Shown here in pieces: positions 27,636 to 38,607 of a DNA stretch of 64,000 nucleotides (positions within the stretch are counted from its first letter, which is position 1; each line of letters begins with the position of its first letter). The stretch is from Thermoleptolyngbya sichuanensis A183 (GTDB lineage Bacteria; Cyanobacteriota; Cyanobacteriia; Elainellales; Elainellaceae): the NCBI RefSeq assembly GCF_013177315.1, contig NZ_CP053661.1, positions 3,720,001 through 3,784,000 of the forward strand, in the 5' to 3' direction. A model generated the notes under the pieces. It worked only from the letters and a program-made list of their open reading frames with translations, made no database searches and was not told the DNA's origin. Position numbers and translations under genes: made by a program.

Positions 27636-28271
27636 CTACCTCGACCGCAGCACTTGTCGCTGAAACTCTTGCAGGTTTTGCATCAGGGGCGTTCCAGCAG
27701 CGACGGTCTGCATCCAGCGCCCCACATTGTTAATCGGACGGCCGATGGTGCGCTGAAGTACCTGCACCACCAGCCAGCCCAGCGCCCCGCACCAGAATGC
27801 CTGCCAGGTGTCGATGCCCAGCACGGTGGTCATACCCGTCAAAAACGCCAGAAACGTCCAGATTGACAGCAGGATGTAGATGGGCACGCCGAAATAGGGC
27901 AGCGCCACCCAGAGGCTGAGCAGTTGCGGCGCGTAGGCAAGGCTGAGCGTTAGCCCGACCTGTCGCCAACTGGCATCTGAAGTAAACAAAAGATGCTGGA
28001 CGACCAGCGTACTGGCTCCCCAAAACAGCCAGCCAAAGGCAAACAGCAGCGTGCTGATTAGCAGGCTAATGACAAATCGCAAGGGGCTGACTCGGTTGAT
28101 AAACAGGATGATGCTCTGGGCTAGGGACTGCGAGAAGGCAGCCAGCAGGATGACGCAGAGGGCGATCGCTTCGCCATCGGGTGAGGCTTGTAGGCGTAGG
28201 AAGCTCTGGGGATCAAGGGCGATCGCCCCTCTAACCAGGTCCAGAAATAGCGAAAACCAGGATGGCATCAT
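27636..28271 (-). CDS. YIP1-family-like membrane protein
   Basis: About 211 residues from the ATG at 28271 (MMPSWFSLFLDLVRGAIALDPQSF). It has five hydrophobic segments in the Yip1 arrangement: IALCVILLAAFSQSLAQSII, FVISLLISTLLFAFGWLFWGA, VGLTLSLAYAPQLL, FGVPIYILLSIWTFLAFLTGM and AFWCGALGWLVVQVL. YIP1-type proteins are bacterial integral membrane proteins of unclear role. Monocistronic. Confidence 0.7.
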   Translation of the reverse strand: MMPSWFSLFLDLVRGAIALDPQSFLRLQASPDGEAIALCVILLAAFSQSLAQSIILFINRVSPLRFVISLLISTLLFAFGWLFWGASTLVVQHLLFTSDASWRQVGLTLSLAYAPQLLSLWVALPYFGVPIYILLSIWTFLAFLTGMTTVLGIDTWQAFWCGALGWLVVQVLQRTIGRPINNVGRWMQTVAAGTPLMQNLQEFQRQVLRSR

Positions 28272-28313
28272 GCGATCTACCGATCTCGATCTACCGAATC
28301 TATAGAAACCCAA

Positions 28314-28668
28314 AAGAAACCCGAATTTTGAAGAAGTCTAAAGCTTTAGAGACATACTCTCAGGTTTTGGCAATTCCTAAGCAATTCCTAAATTTCTACA
28401 AAGCCTTGTTGTAACAATACTTTGGCGTGATGAGGAATACATGCTCCACTCATTTCACATTGCATAATACTCTCAAAAACGTAGCCTGTTGTTACGAATT
28501 GGTATGCGAGTCTAGCAACAGGATAAGCAATGTGGGCTGTCGGGATAATCCAGAAGTTCTGAAAATTCTGACGCATTTGAGCAGTTGGCTTGGCTGTCGG
28601 TTCTTTGAGTTAGTTTGCTGTTCGGGCACGAGCATCATCAGGTCTTTAGGCAGCTCCTCTAGGATTTT
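28314..28668. other. Noncoding leader upstream of NDH-2
   Basis: A 355-bp A/T-rich gap. Short frames on either strand lack ribosome sites and family resemblance. It presumably holds the promoter of the respiratory block. Confidence 0.4.
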
Positions 28669-30057
<1,389 letters not shown>

Positions 30058-30228
30058 ATCCTGAAACTGCAAGCCGTGGGAACCGACCGGTTGAAACCGC
30101 AAGTTAAAACCACAGGTTGAAACTACAAGTGGGTTTACGATCTTCTTTCAATTTTCTTGACTGTTCTTTCATTTACTGTTTTTCCAACGGTCTGCCCCCG
30201 ATCCTGGTTTACATGTCTGGAGAACGCA

Positions 30229-30792
30229 ATGGATTTGATATTTGCGATGCTTAAAATACCTCCACTGCTGACACTCAGCTGGTTTCCGCCAGTCATGCAG
30301 TTCAGCTTGCCTCCACTGAATGACCACAACCTGCCCTATCCCGACACCATGCATCCCATCGTGGTTCACTTTGTGATTGCGATGGCGCTGTTTGCAGTGT
30401 TGTGCGATGCGATCGCCTTTTTCACCAAAAACACCCGCCTCTATGAAGTGAGCTGGTGGAACCTGTTTTTTGCCACGCTCTCAATCTTTATCGCCATTAT
30501 CTTTGGACAAGTCGAGGCAGGGCTGGCAGAACCCTACGATGCCGTAGTGCCCGTGCTAAATGCCCACACAGTTCTGGGCTGGTCGCTGTCGGCAATTCTG
30601 GCAGGCATGACAGCGTGGCGTTTCATCCTGCGATCGCGCGATCCCGGAAAACTGCCAATGCCCTACCTGGGCGCGGGGCTGGTGCTGGCGGCGCTGGTGT
30701 TTGTGCAGGTCTACCTGGGCGACAAGCTGGTATGGGTCTACGGACTGCATACCGTGCCCGTAGTTGAGGCAATTCGCGAGGGAGTGCTGTAA
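30229..30792 (+). CDS. DUF2231 membrane protein, first of two
   Basis: About 187 residues from the ATG at 30229, preceded by GGAG with 6-bp spacing. Four membrane helices follow the family motif MHPIVVHFVIAMALFAVLCD; later segments are FFATLSIFIAIIFGQ, LGWSLSAILAGMTAWRF and YLGAGLVLAALVFVQVYLG. Histidines in HPIVVHF and AHTVLGW could bind haem or metal, but this is inference. The next gene starts directly after its stop (TAAATG), so translation is likely coupled. Confidence 0.82.
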   Translation: MDLIFAMLKIPPLLTLSWFPPVMQFSLPPLNDHNLPYPDTMHPIVVHFVIAMALFAVLCDAIAFFTKNTRLYEVSWWNLFFATLSIFIAIIFGQVEAGLAEPYDAVVPVLNAHTVLGWSLSAILAGMTAWRFILRSRDPGKLPMPYLGAGLVLAALVFVQVYLGDKLVWVYGLHTVPVVEAIREGVL

Positions 30793-31398
30793 ATGAATCC
30801 AGAACTCCTCGAGCAGCTTGGGTCACAGCTTGGCCCCAACGGATTGCCCTACAGCATTCCAATCCACCCCAACCTGGTTCACATCACCCTAGGTCTGTTC
30901 ATCATCGGCATCGCCTTTGACTTCGCCGGAGCCTTCTTCCCGCTAGAAAAGTCCATCCTCAAGATGCTGTCGCTGACGGCAGTGCGCTCCAACTTTTTCG
31001 ACGTGGGTTGGTACAACGTGCTGGCCTCAGCGATTGTTACCTTCTTCACCGTGGCAGCCGGCTTCTACGAAATCATGCTGGCAACGCCAGAAGCAGGCGT
31101 GAAAAGCGCCTGGGGTCTGGAAGCGATGCCCACCATGCTACTGCACGGGGTGGGCGGCGTGTTTTTGCTGGCGATTATTGTCGGCATGGCGGTGTGGCGC
31201 GGATTCCAGCGCTTTGCTTGGCGCAAGGACATGGGTCGCCAGGTGCAATGGAGCTACCTACTCGCAGGCGTTGCAGTGCTGGGCATTATGTTTGTCCACG
31301 GCACGCTAGGCGCACAGCTAGCCGCCGAGTTTGGGGTTCACATTACCGCCAGCGAGCTGCTGCGGGCAGGACAGGATCCCAACCTATTGCTGAAGTAG
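30793..31398 (+). CDS. DUF2231 membrane protein, second of two
   Basis: 201 residues. It has the paired His pattern IHPNLVHITLGLFIIG matching HPIVVHF of its neighbour, and helices VLASAIVTFFTVAAGFYEI, LHGVGGVFLLAIIVGMAVWRG and YLLAGVAVLGIMFVHGTLGAQL. The two genes form a tandem, diverged pair that precedes the oxidase subunits in the same orientation. A role in assembly or quinone access of this oxidase is a guess from context only. Confidence 0.82.
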   Translation: MNPELLEQLGSQLGPNGLPYSIPIHPNLVHITLGLFIIGIAFDFAGAFFPLEKSILKMLSLTAVRSNFFDVGWYNVLASAIVTFFTVAAGFYEIMLATPEAGVKSAWGLEAMPTMLLHGVGGVFLLAIIVGMAVWRGFQRFAWRKDMGRQVQWSYLLAGVAVLGIMFVHGTLGAQLAAEFGVHITASELLRAGQDPNLLLK

Positions 31399-31454
31399 TA
31401 GCTAAAGTTAAGCTGCTGAAGTTAAGCTGCTGAGACAAGCGCGAAGGAGACACG

Positions 31455-32360
31455 ATGAACCTGAAAACCATTGCCGGAATCGGAGTGTATATCGCGATTC
31501 TGGTGGCAACCAGCATTTGGGTTGGGCAGCAGGCCTATGGCTGGTTGCCGCCCCAAGCCTCGGCCGAATCCATGCTGATCGACGACCTATTTAGCCTGTT
31601 CTCTGCCATTGGCGCATTCATTCTGCTGGGCATCACAGGGCTGGTGCTTTATACCGTCTTCACCCAGAGCGTCAGCCGCTTCGACACCAGCGACGGCCCC
31701 CACATGGAGGGCAACGTCAAATTAGAAATCTTCTGGACGGCAGTGCCGCTGCTGCTGGTGTTTTTTCTAGCGGCCTACAGCTACCAGACCTATCAGCAGA
31801 TGGCCGTGCGCGGGCCGATGGATCTGGTTCACCTGCACCACATGCCAGGCACCACGCCTACAGCCTACGCTGCAGATCTAGAACCCGAACCCGTCGAGGA
31901 GGTAGAGGTCTACGCCAAGCAGTGGGCCTGGTCATTCCGCTATCCCAGTGCGGGCGTAGTCAGCGCCGACCTGCATCTGCCCGTCAACAAGCGCGTGCGC
32001 TTGCGGATGACCGCAGATGAAGTGATTCATGGCTTCTACGTGCCCGCCTTTCGACTGAAGCAAGACATCATGCCCAAGCGCACGACGGAGTTTGAGTTTA
32101 CGCCTGTGCGCGAAGGCACCTATCGGCTCAACGACTCCCAGTTCAGCGGCACCTATTTCGCCATCATGACGGCTAATGTAGTAGTGGAGTCGCCCGATTC
32201 CTATCGCCAGTGGCTCGCCAGCGCCGCCGCTCAGCCTGCTGTCCCCGCCGAAAACCCCGCCTACTCGGAATACACCAATAAGCGGCTGAAGCGCTTTGGC
32301 GGATGGAAAACGATCGCCCCCGCACCGCCGCCACTGGTCAATGCACTGGCAGAAGGCTAA
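31455..32360 (+). CDS. ctaC2: Alternative respiratory terminal oxidase subunit II (CuA site lost)
   Basis: 301 residues. Two N-terminal membrane helices (TIAGIGVYIAILVATSIW; LFSAIGAFILLGITGLVLY), then a cupredoxin domain. In CuA-containing subunit II the motif is C-x3-C-x3-H-x2-M. Here the aligned segment is D227-SQF-S231-GTY-F235-AI-M238: both Cys and the His are replaced. His192 in DEVIHGFYVP and Met238 remain. Loss of CuA is the mark of cyanobacterial ARTO-type oxidases, which are thought to take electrons from quinol rather than cytochrome c. A clear GGAG ribosome site precedes the ATG. Subunits I and III follow. Confidence 0.93.
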   Translation: MNLKTIAGIGVYIAILVATSIWVGQQAYGWLPPQASAESMLIDDLFSLFSAIGAFILLGITGLVLYTVFTQSVSRFDTSDGPHMEGNVKLEIFWTAVPLLLVFFLAAYSYQTYQQMAVRGPMDLVHLHHMPGTTPTAYAADLEPEPVEEVEVYAKQWAWSFRYPSAGVVSADLHLPVNKRVRLRMTADEVIHGFYVPAFRLKQDIMPKRTTEFEFTPVREGTYRLNDSQFSGTYFAIMTANVVVESPDSYRQWLASAAAQPAVPAENPAYSEYTNKRLKRFGGWKTIAPAPPPLVNALAEG

Positions 32361-32437
32361 CTGGAAGAGTCGGGGAGAGAAGAGAGCGATATAGCCCCGC
32401 AAGGCCAGTCCCCAAACCCGTCTCCAGACTCTTACCC

Positions 32438-32482
32438 TTCCAAAATCTGAAATCTAAGATCCAAAACCCAAAATCTAAAATC
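32438..32482. repeat. Degenerate CCAAAATCT heptamer-type repeat between ctaC2 and ctaD2
   Basis: Several imperfect AAATCT/CCAAAAT words lie in the 157-bp spacer inside the oxidase operon. They could affect the relative expression of subunits II and I, but no structure is evident. Confidence 0.65.
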
Positions 32483-32517
32483 CTCCACTCGCCCCCACAG
32501 TTACCCCAGGCAGATTC

Positions 32518-34188
32518 ATGACAAACGTCCCCGTTGAAGGAATTGCAATTCCCGACATTGCCCATCCCGAACCGCAAAACAACTGGCGGAAATATTTCAG
32601 CTTCAGCACCGACCATAAGGTCATCGGCATTCAATACTTGGTCACGTCCTTCGTCTTTTTTCTCATCGGTGGCTTGCTGTCGATGGTGATTCGAGCCGAA
32701 CTGATTACGCCCCAGGCAGATCTGATCGATCGCACGCTGTATAACAGCATGTTCACCATGCACGGCACGATCATGATCTTTTTGTGGATCTTTCCGTCGC
32801 TGGTGGGGCTGGCAAACTATCTTGTGCCGCTGATGATCGGGGCGCGAGATATGGCCTTTCCCCGGCTGAACGCAGCCGCCTTCTGGATGGTGCCCATCTT
32901 CGGCATCCTGCTGATGACCAGCTATTTCTTGCCCGCAGGCACGGCACAGGCCGGCTGGTGGTCCTATCCCCCCGTCAGCACTCAAAACCCAACCGATAGC
33001 ATCATCACGGGTGAATTTGTCTGGATTCTCGCCGTGGCGATTTCCGGTGTGTCTTCCATCATGGGCGCGGTTAATTTCGTGACAACAATTGTGCGGATGC
33101 GGGCACCAGGAATGACTTTTTTTCGGATGCCTGCCTATGTGTGGACGGTGTTCAGCGCCCAGATCATTCAGCTTGCTGCATTGCCTGCACTGACGGCGGG
33201 TGCAATCATGTTGCTGTTTGACGCAGCGGCGGGTACGGCCTTTTTCAATCCCGATAAAGGCGGCAACCCAGTGCTGTTCCAACACTTCTTCTGGTTCTAT
33301 TCGCACCCAGCGGTTTACGTAATGGTGTTGCCCATCTTCGGTGTGTTCTCAGAAATATTTCCGGTCTATTCGCGTAAGCCGCTGTTTGGCTACAAGGTGG
33401 TGGCTGTGTCGTCGCTGCTGATTACAACAGTCAGCGTGCTGGTTTGGGTTCACCATATGTATGCCAGTAACACACCGGGCTGGATGCGGATGCTGTTTAT
33501 GGCAACGACAATGCTGGTGGCAGTGCCAACCGGGATTAAGGTGTTTGCCTGGGTTGCCACTATCTGGAAGGGTAAGCTGCGGCTAGACACACCCATGCTC
33601 TTTTGCCTGGGAGCGCTCATCATGTTTGTGTTCGCAGGAATTACAGGCGTAATGCTGGCTTCTGTACCGATTGATATTCATGTGAATAATACCTACTTTG
33701 TGGTAGGTCACTTTCACTACATTGTGTACGGCACGATTACGATGGGCATGTTTGCTGCCATCTATCACTGGTTCCCCAAGATGACCGGACGCATGTATTA
33801 CGAGGGACTGGGTAAGCTGCATTTTGCCCTGGCATTTATTGGGGTAAATCTGAACTTTTTCCCAATGCATCCGCTGGGCCTTCAGGGGATGTTGCGGCGT
33901 GTCTCCTCCTATGAGCCGGAGTATGCTTTTTGGAATGTGGTCGCTAGTATCGGGGCGTTCCTGCTGGGGATGTCTACGATTCCGTTCATTTTGAATATGG
34001 TGGGTGCTTGGGTGCAGGGCAAGCCTGCGCCAGACAACCCCTGGCGGGCGATCGGGCTGGAATGGCTGGTGTCGTCGCCGCCCCCGGTTGAGAACTTTGA
34101 AGAACTGCCCATTGTTGTGTCTGGGCCCTACGGCTATGGCAAGTCTGATCCGCTCGTGGAGAACGCCGCTGCTCTCAAAGAGGGCTAG
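32518..34188 (+). CDS. ctaD2: Alternative respiratory terminal oxidase subunit I
   Basis: 556 residues, twelve membrane helices. All haem-copper ligands are present: low-spin haem His82 (MFTMHGT) and His400, high-spin haem His398 (VGHFHY), and CuB His263 (YSHPAVY, with Tyr267 for the His-Tyr crosslink), His312 and His313 (VHHMY). It should reduce O2 to water and pump protons in the cytoplasmic or thylakoid membrane. Paired with a CuA-less subunit II, so a quinol oxidase is likely. The start ATG directly follows a short repeat-containing spacer. Confidence 0.96.
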   Translation: MTNVPVEGIAIPDIAHPEPQNNWRKYFSFSTDHKVIGIQYLVTSFVFFLIGGLLSMVIRAELITPQADLIDRTLYNSMFTMHGTIMIFLWIFPSLVGLANYLVPLMIGARDMAFPRLNAAAFWMVPIFGILLMTSYFLPAGTAQAGWWSYPPVSTQNPTDSIITGEFVWILAVAISGVSSIMGAVNFVTTIVRMRAPGMTFFRMPAYVWTVFSAQIIQLAALPALTAGAIMLLFDAAAGTAFFNPDKGGNPVLFQHFFWFYSHPAVYVMVLPIFGVFSEIFPVYSRKPLFGYKVVAVSSLLITTVSVLVWVHHMYASNTPGWMRMLFMATTMLVAVPTGIKVFAWVATIWKGKLRLDTPMLFCLGALIMFVFAGITGVMLASVPIDIHVNNTYFVVGHFHYIVYGTITMGMFAAIYHWFPKMTGRMYYEGLGKLHFALAFIGVNLNFFPMHPLGLQGMLRRVSSYEPEYAFWNVVASIGAFLLGMSTIPFILNMVGAWVQGKPAPDNPWRAIGLEWLVSSPPPVENFEELPIVVSGPYGYGKSDPLVENAAALKEG

Positions 34189-34270
34189 GCTGGGCTGCGT
34201 GGACTAGCCTATTTACTGGCTCATACTGGCTCATTCGCCGATTGTTCATTCTCTAACCCCTTACCCGCCT

Positions 34271-34888
34271 ATGGATAGCTCTATCTCAACCGAAAAACTG
34301 GATGGGGCGATCGCCCCCCACACTGCCCACGCCCACGAGGAAGACCACGCGGGCAATAGTATGTTTGGCTTCATCATCTTTCTGCTGTCGGAAAGCGTGA
34401 TTTTCCTCAGCTTTTTTGCGGGCTACATCCTGGTGAAAACAACCACCCCCAACTGGCTTCCCGAAGGCGTTTCGGGGCTGGAGGTCTCAAAGCCTGCCAT
34501 CAATACCATCGTGCTGGTGTCCAGCAGCTTTGTCGCCTACTTCGCCGAGCGAGCGCTGAAAAAAGAGAATCTGCTGGTGTTTCGGCTGCTGTGGCTGCTG
34601 ACGATGGCGATGGGTGCATACTTCCTGGTGGGGCAGGCGATCGAGTGGAGCGAACTGGAGTTTGGCTTTTCCGATGGCGTGTTTGGCGGGCTGTTTTATC
34701 TGCTGACGGGCTTCCACGGGCTGCACGTCTTCACGGGCATTTTGCTGATGGGCATTATGCTGTTCAAATCCTTTGTGCCTGGAAACTACGCGGGTGGACA
34801 CACGGGTGTCGATGCGACCTCGCTGTTCTGGCATTTTGTGGATGTTATTTGGATTATTCTGTTCATTCTGATCTACGTCTGGCAGTGA
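34271..34888 (+). CDS. ctaE2: Alternative respiratory terminal oxidase subunit III
   Basis: 205 residues with five membrane helices. Typical subunit III features are GFIIFLLSESVIFLSFFAGYI, the FSDGVFGGLFYLLTGFHGLHVFTGI block with the conserved G-x-H-x-x-H, and the C-terminal FWHFVDVIWIILFILIYVWQ. Short for the family, as usual for the two-helix-less bacterial form. 82 bp after ctaD2, the same operon. Confidence 0.95.
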   Translation: MDSSISTEKLDGAIAPHTAHAHEEDHAGNSMFGFIIFLLSESVIFLSFFAGYILVKTTTPNWLPEGVSGLEVSKPAINTIVLVSSSFVAYFAERALKKENLLVFRLLWLLTMAMGAYFLVGQAIEWSELEFGFSDGVFGGLFYLLTGFHGLHVFTGILLMGIMLFKSFVPGNYAGGHTGVDATSLFWHFVDVIWIILFILIYVWQ

Positions 34889-34995
34889 TGCTTTGGCGAT
34901 GTCCGAAGGAACGGATATCGCATCCATTAAGACCCATATTCGGGAACGGGTCGAGCAGTCAATTCCGAAATCAATGGGGCGACGAGGAGTAACGC

Positions 34996-36510
34996 ATGAT
35001 TATCGACGACGCGCATTATGACGTGATTATTGTGGGAACGGGGGCAGGCGGTGGCACGCTGGCCCGAAAACTCGCGCCCACAGGCAAGAAAATTCTGATT
35101 CTGGAACGCGGCGACGTGATGCCGCTGGAGGAACAGAACCGCAGCAACGTCGATATTTTCAAAAAGGAACTCTATCACGCGCCGGAGCAGTGGTTTGACA
35201 TTGCGGGTGAACCCTTTGCGCCCCAGACAAAGTATGCCGTCGGCGGCAACACCAAAATCTACGGTGCGGCGCTGCTGCGAATGCGAGAGCGTGACTTTGA
35301 AATGGTGACGCATCACGAGGGCGTGTCGCCAGAATGGTGCGTGAAATACGCTGACTTTGAGCCGTACTACACCGAAGCGGAGAACCTCTATCAGGTGCAT
35401 GGGGCTGTGGGAGCCGACCCCACCGAGCCGCCCCACAGCGCCGACTATCCCTATCCCGCCGTAGGGCACGATCCGCAGATTGAGGAAGTGATTGGGGCGA
35501 TCGCCGCTCAGTCCCTTCATCCTGCCTCGCTGCCAATGGCGCTGACCCACCAGACCGACGACCCCACCAATGATTCCGAAGTCAGCGGCATCAATCCTGC
35601 CCTTCAGCATCCCAACGTCACCCTGAAAACGAGCGCAACGGTCACCTCGCTGCACACCAACCCCTCTGGCAGAGAAGTAAAAGCGGTTGAAGCCGAAATC
35701 GGCGGGCAGCCCTATCTATTTTTGGGCGACATCATTGTGCTGGCCTGCGGTGCGATTAATACAGCGGCAGTGCTGCTGCGGTCATGCAGCGAAGCCTGTT
35801 CGCAAGGGCTGGCCAATAGCTCTGGGCTGGTGGGACGCAACCTAATGAAGCATCGGCTATCGTCAGTGGTGCAGCTTTCCAAGCCCAACAGCGGCAAGTT
35901 TCAGCGCAGCGTCTACGTCAACGATTTTTACTGGGGCGAAGAAGGATTTGACTACCCAATGGGGCACATTTATAACACGGGCGGCCTGCTGCAAGACATT
36001 ATCTTCGCAGAGTCGCCGCCTGTGCTGTCGGTGCTGGCCAAGATGATGCCGGGGTTTGGGCTACAACAGATGGCGACCCGCTCCATTGGCTGGTGGGTGC
36101 AGAGCGAAGACCTGCCCAGCGCCGACAACCGCGTGCGCGTAGACAGCAAAAAGCTTTACGTCGAGTATACGCCGAACAATACCGAACCCCATGAGCGTTT
36201 GGTTTATCGCTGGACAGAGGTGCTGAAAACGGCGGAAAAAGGCATGGACAAATCGCTACTCCAGATGAGCGGTCGCCATCCCAGCGGGGAAATGCCGCTG
36301 TCAGTGGTGGCTAACGCCTGCGGCACCTGTCGCTTTGGGGAAGATCCGGCGACCTCGGTTCTCAATCCCGACTGTCGCGCCCACGATGTCGATAATCTCT
36401 ACATTGTAGACGGCAGCTTCTTCCCGTCGATTTCCGCCACCAGTCCGGCGCTGACGATTATGGCCAACGCGCTGCGGGTGGGCGATCGCCTGATCGAGCG
36501 CCTAAAATAA
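34996..36510 (+). CDS. GMC-family flavin oxidoreductase
   Basis: 504 residues. N-terminal FAD motif DVIIVGTGAGGGTLARKL, the YAVGGNTKIYGAALLRMRERDFE segment, and the C-terminal signature CGTCRFGEDPATSVLNPDCRAHDVDNLYIVDGSFFPSISATSPALTIMANALR. GMC enzymes oxidise alcohols, sugars or choline-like compounds; the substrate is not deducible. The usual active-site His pair position near SPALTIMA lacks the common N-P-x-x-T-I-M-A form. It begins 107 bp after ctaE2 on the same strand, so it may feed the oxidase chain. Confidence 0.88.
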   Translation: MIIDDAHYDVIIVGTGAGGGTLARKLAPTGKKILILERGDVMPLEEQNRSNVDIFKKELYHAPEQWFDIAGEPFAPQTKYAVGGNTKIYGAALLRMRERDFEMVTHHEGVSPEWCVKYADFEPYYTEAENLYQVHGAVGADPTEPPHSADYPYPAVGHDPQIEEVIGAIAAQSLHPASLPMALTHQTDDPTNDSEVSGINPALQHPNVTLKTSATVTSLHTNPSGREVKAVEAEIGGQPYLFLGDIIVLACGAINTAAVLLRSCSEACSQGLANSSGLVGRNLMKHRLSSVVQLSKPNSGKFQRSVYVNDFYWGEEGFDYPMGHIYNTGGLLQDIIFAESPPVLSVLAKMMPGFGLQQMATRSIGWWVQSEDLPSADNRVRVDSKKLYVEYTPNNTEPHERLVYRWTEVLKTAEKGMDKSLLQMSGRHPSGEMPLSVVANACGTCRFGEDPATSVLNPDCRAHDVDNLYIVDGSFFPSISATSPALTIMANALRVGDRLIERLK

Positions 36511-36552
36511 GCACCTGAAATAATCGAGTGATTAGAGTGACTTCAGACCAAA

Positions 36553-36624
36553 GCTGGTGACAGGACTCGAACCTGCGACCGGCTGATTACAAATCAGCAG
36601 CTCTACCAACTGAGCTACACCAGC
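36553..36624 (-). tRNA. tRNA-Thr (anticodon TGT)
   Basis: 72 nt on the minus strand. Seven-base acceptor stem GCTGGTG pairs with CACCAGC; D-loop AGCTCAGTTGGTAGAGCT; anticodon stem-loop CTGATTTGTAATCAG with TGT; T-loop GGTTCGAGTCC. No CCA is encoded. Confidence 0.96.
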
Positions 36625-36685
36625 GATCGCCCTACATCATAACATTGCCGTTTGGCAGTTGGGGCAGATTTTTGGGCGGGAACCA

Positions 36686-37336
36686 TCAGGTCAGCCAGTC
36701 GAGAAACGTGTTAGCTAGGATGGCAGCTTGCGTGCGATCGCGCAATTCCAGGCGGTTCAGAATATTGGTGACGTGGTTTTTGACCGTGCCCTCCGAAATG
36801 TAAAGCGCCTTGGCAATTTCGCGGTTGCTGGCTCCCTGAGCAACGAGAACTAGCACCTCGCGCTCGCGGGGAGTGAGGCTGGAGAATCCGTCGGGCGGGG
36901 CAAGGGCGGGCGCGGGCGACGGCGCAACCCGGGCCAGCAGTTTCGGCAAAATGCCAGGACTAATCTGGGTGTAGCCCTTGTGGGCAGCGCGGATGGCTTC
37001 GGCTAGATCTTCTGAGGGCGTGTCTTTGAGTAAGTAACCCGTCGCGCCGTTTTGCAGGGCAGCGGTGACATATTCCTGATCGTCAAATGTGGTGAGAATC
37101 AGGACTTTGGTGCTGGGAAACTGACGGGCGATCGCCTCTGTCGCAGCCACGCCATCCATCACAGGCATCCGAATGTCCATCAGCACCAAGTCAGGATGCA
37201 GTTGTTCAACCTGCTGCACTGCAACCTGACCATTTTCTGCCTCGCCAATGATCTGCAAATCAGCTTCCAGTTCAAGCAGTGCTTTCATGCCCTGACGAAT
37301 CAAATGCTGATCATCTACCAGAACGATCCGAATCAT
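36686..37336 (-). CDS. NarL/FixJ-type response regulator
   Basis: 216 residues. Receiver domain with acidic pair VDDQ, phospho-acceptor Asp54 in VLMDIRMP and Lys in GYLLKDTPSED. After a Pro/Ala linker comes the LuxR-type helix-turn-helix LTPREREVLVLVAQGASNREIAKALYISEGTVKNHVTNIL. It overlaps the kinase stop by 4 bp, showing translational coupling and a cognate pair. Targets unknown. Confidence 0.95.
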   Translation of the reverse strand: MIRIVLVDDQHLIRQGMKALLELEADLQIIGEAENGQVAVQQVEQLHPDLVLMDIRMPVMDGVAATEAIARQFPSTKVLILTTFDDQEYVTAALQNGATGYLLKDTPSEDLAEAIRAAHKGYTQISPGILPKLLARVAPSPAPALAPPDGFSSLTPREREVLVLVAQGASNREIAKALYISEGTVKNHVTNILNRLELRDRTQAAILANTFLDWLT

Positions 37337-38607
37337 GGAACGATCCTCTCTAGCGGAATGTGAACCGTAATGGTGCAGCCCTGTCCTGGAGAGGTTTGCA
37401 GGTCAAAGATGCCACCCAGCGACTCGGCCCGTTCGCGCATACTCTGTAGCCCAAAGCCCGTGCGATTTTGAGCTGGGTCAAAACCCACGCCATCATCCTG
37501 AATCAGCAGGTGCAGCGTCGCAGCCGTATCCTGCAAATCCAGCAAAATTTGCGAGGGCCGGGCGTATTTGCAGATATTGGTAAACGCCTCTTGCACAATG
37601 CGATAGAGGCTGGTGGAGAGATCTGGGGGCAGGGGGGCATCGAGGTGAATTTGGCAGATTGGTGCGACCCCTGTGACCTGTTCGACATTGCGGGCAAGGA
37701 GGGCGATCGCCGCTTCTAGGGACTGCTCCTGCAAGGGATCGGCCCGCATCGTCGCCACAGACTGCCGCACGTCCTGAAGCGCCGTAGAACCCAGCACTTT
37801 CGCCTCTTTCAAAAACTGATGCGCCCGCTGCGGGTCGCTCTGCCACAGTTTTAGTGCGCCTTCCACTTGCAGGTTCAGTGCCGTCAGCGAGTGCCCCAGC
37901 GAGTCATGGATTTCGCGGGCGATACGGCTGCGCTCTTGGGCCATGGCCAGCTTTTCCACCCGCAGCGCATAGTTTTGCAATTGGGCATTGGCGGCCGTCA
38001 GCTTTTCGCGGCTTTGGCGCTCCGTCAGCAGCGCATCCACCAGCAGCAGCAAAAAGACCAGCGTCAGCCCCAGCAGCAGCGCCGAGCTATAGGCAAAGCT
38101 CCAGGCAGGCAGCCCCCGTGGGCGATCGCGCCAGTTGATCGGAATTCGATCCGCCAGTTCCCGCAAGCGCTGCGTCAAAATCGCCAGAAACAGCCCGTAG
38201 GCAATGCCCGTCGTCATCAGGCGGCCCGGCAGCGCAAAGATGAGGCAACTCCTCAGCGCAAACACCACAACGAGAAATGAAAACAGCCGCATTTCCCGCA
38301 AATCGCCCGCCGTTGCCAGCAAAATCAGCACTCCCTCTAGCAGCACAAACCCGATGCGCGTAGCCATCTGCCCCGTAGGCAGCCGCAGCCCCATCAGCCC
38401 AAAGCCTACGATGCAGGCAATATCCAGCGGCGACACCCAGCTAAAGGGCGGCTCTGGGCTAACCCCCCGTGGCATCCTTGGCCCCGGAAACAGCGGCCCC
38501 ACCAGTTCGCTCAAAAAGGCGATCGCCAGTAGGCTCCATTCCAGGTACAGCAGCAGTCGCAGGGGGTGGTTGGCAGGGTGGATCGGGCGGGGTTCGGCGG
38601 GAGACAT
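37333..38607 (-). CDS. Membrane histidine kinase, HisKA_3 type
   Basis: 424 residues. Several N-terminal membrane helices (LLYLEWSLLAIAFLSELVG, ...LLLGLTLVFLLLLVDALL), then a coiled coil, a HisKA_3 dimerisation block with phospho-His in AREIHDSLGHSLTALNLQVEGA, and a NarX/DesK-type ATPase with DDGVGFDP and GFGLQSMRERAESLGG. No extracytoplasmic sensor domain is obvious, so sensing may be within the membrane, as in DesK-like proteins. It is divergent from menD across a GA-rich repeat. Confidence 0.92.
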   Translation of the reverse strand: MSPAEPRPIHPANHPLRLLLYLEWSLLAIAFLSELVGPLFPGPRMPRGVSPEPPFSWVSPLDIACIVGFGLMGLRLPTGQMATRIGFVLLEGVLILLATAGDLREMRLFSFLVVVFALRSCLIFALPGRLMTTGIAYGLFLAILTQRLRELADRIPINWRDRPRGLPAWSFAYSSALLLGLTLVFLLLLVDALLTERQSREKLTAANAQLQNYALRVEKLAMAQERSRIAREIHDSLGHSLTALNLQVEGALKLWQSDPQRAHQFLKEAKVLGSTALQDVRQSVATMRADPLQEQSLEAAIALLARNVEQVTGVAPICQIHLDAPLPPDLSTSLYRIVQEAFTNICKYARPSQILLDLQDTAATLHLLIQDDGVGFDPAQNRTGFGLQSMRERAESLGGIFDLQTSPGQGCTITVHIPLERIVP

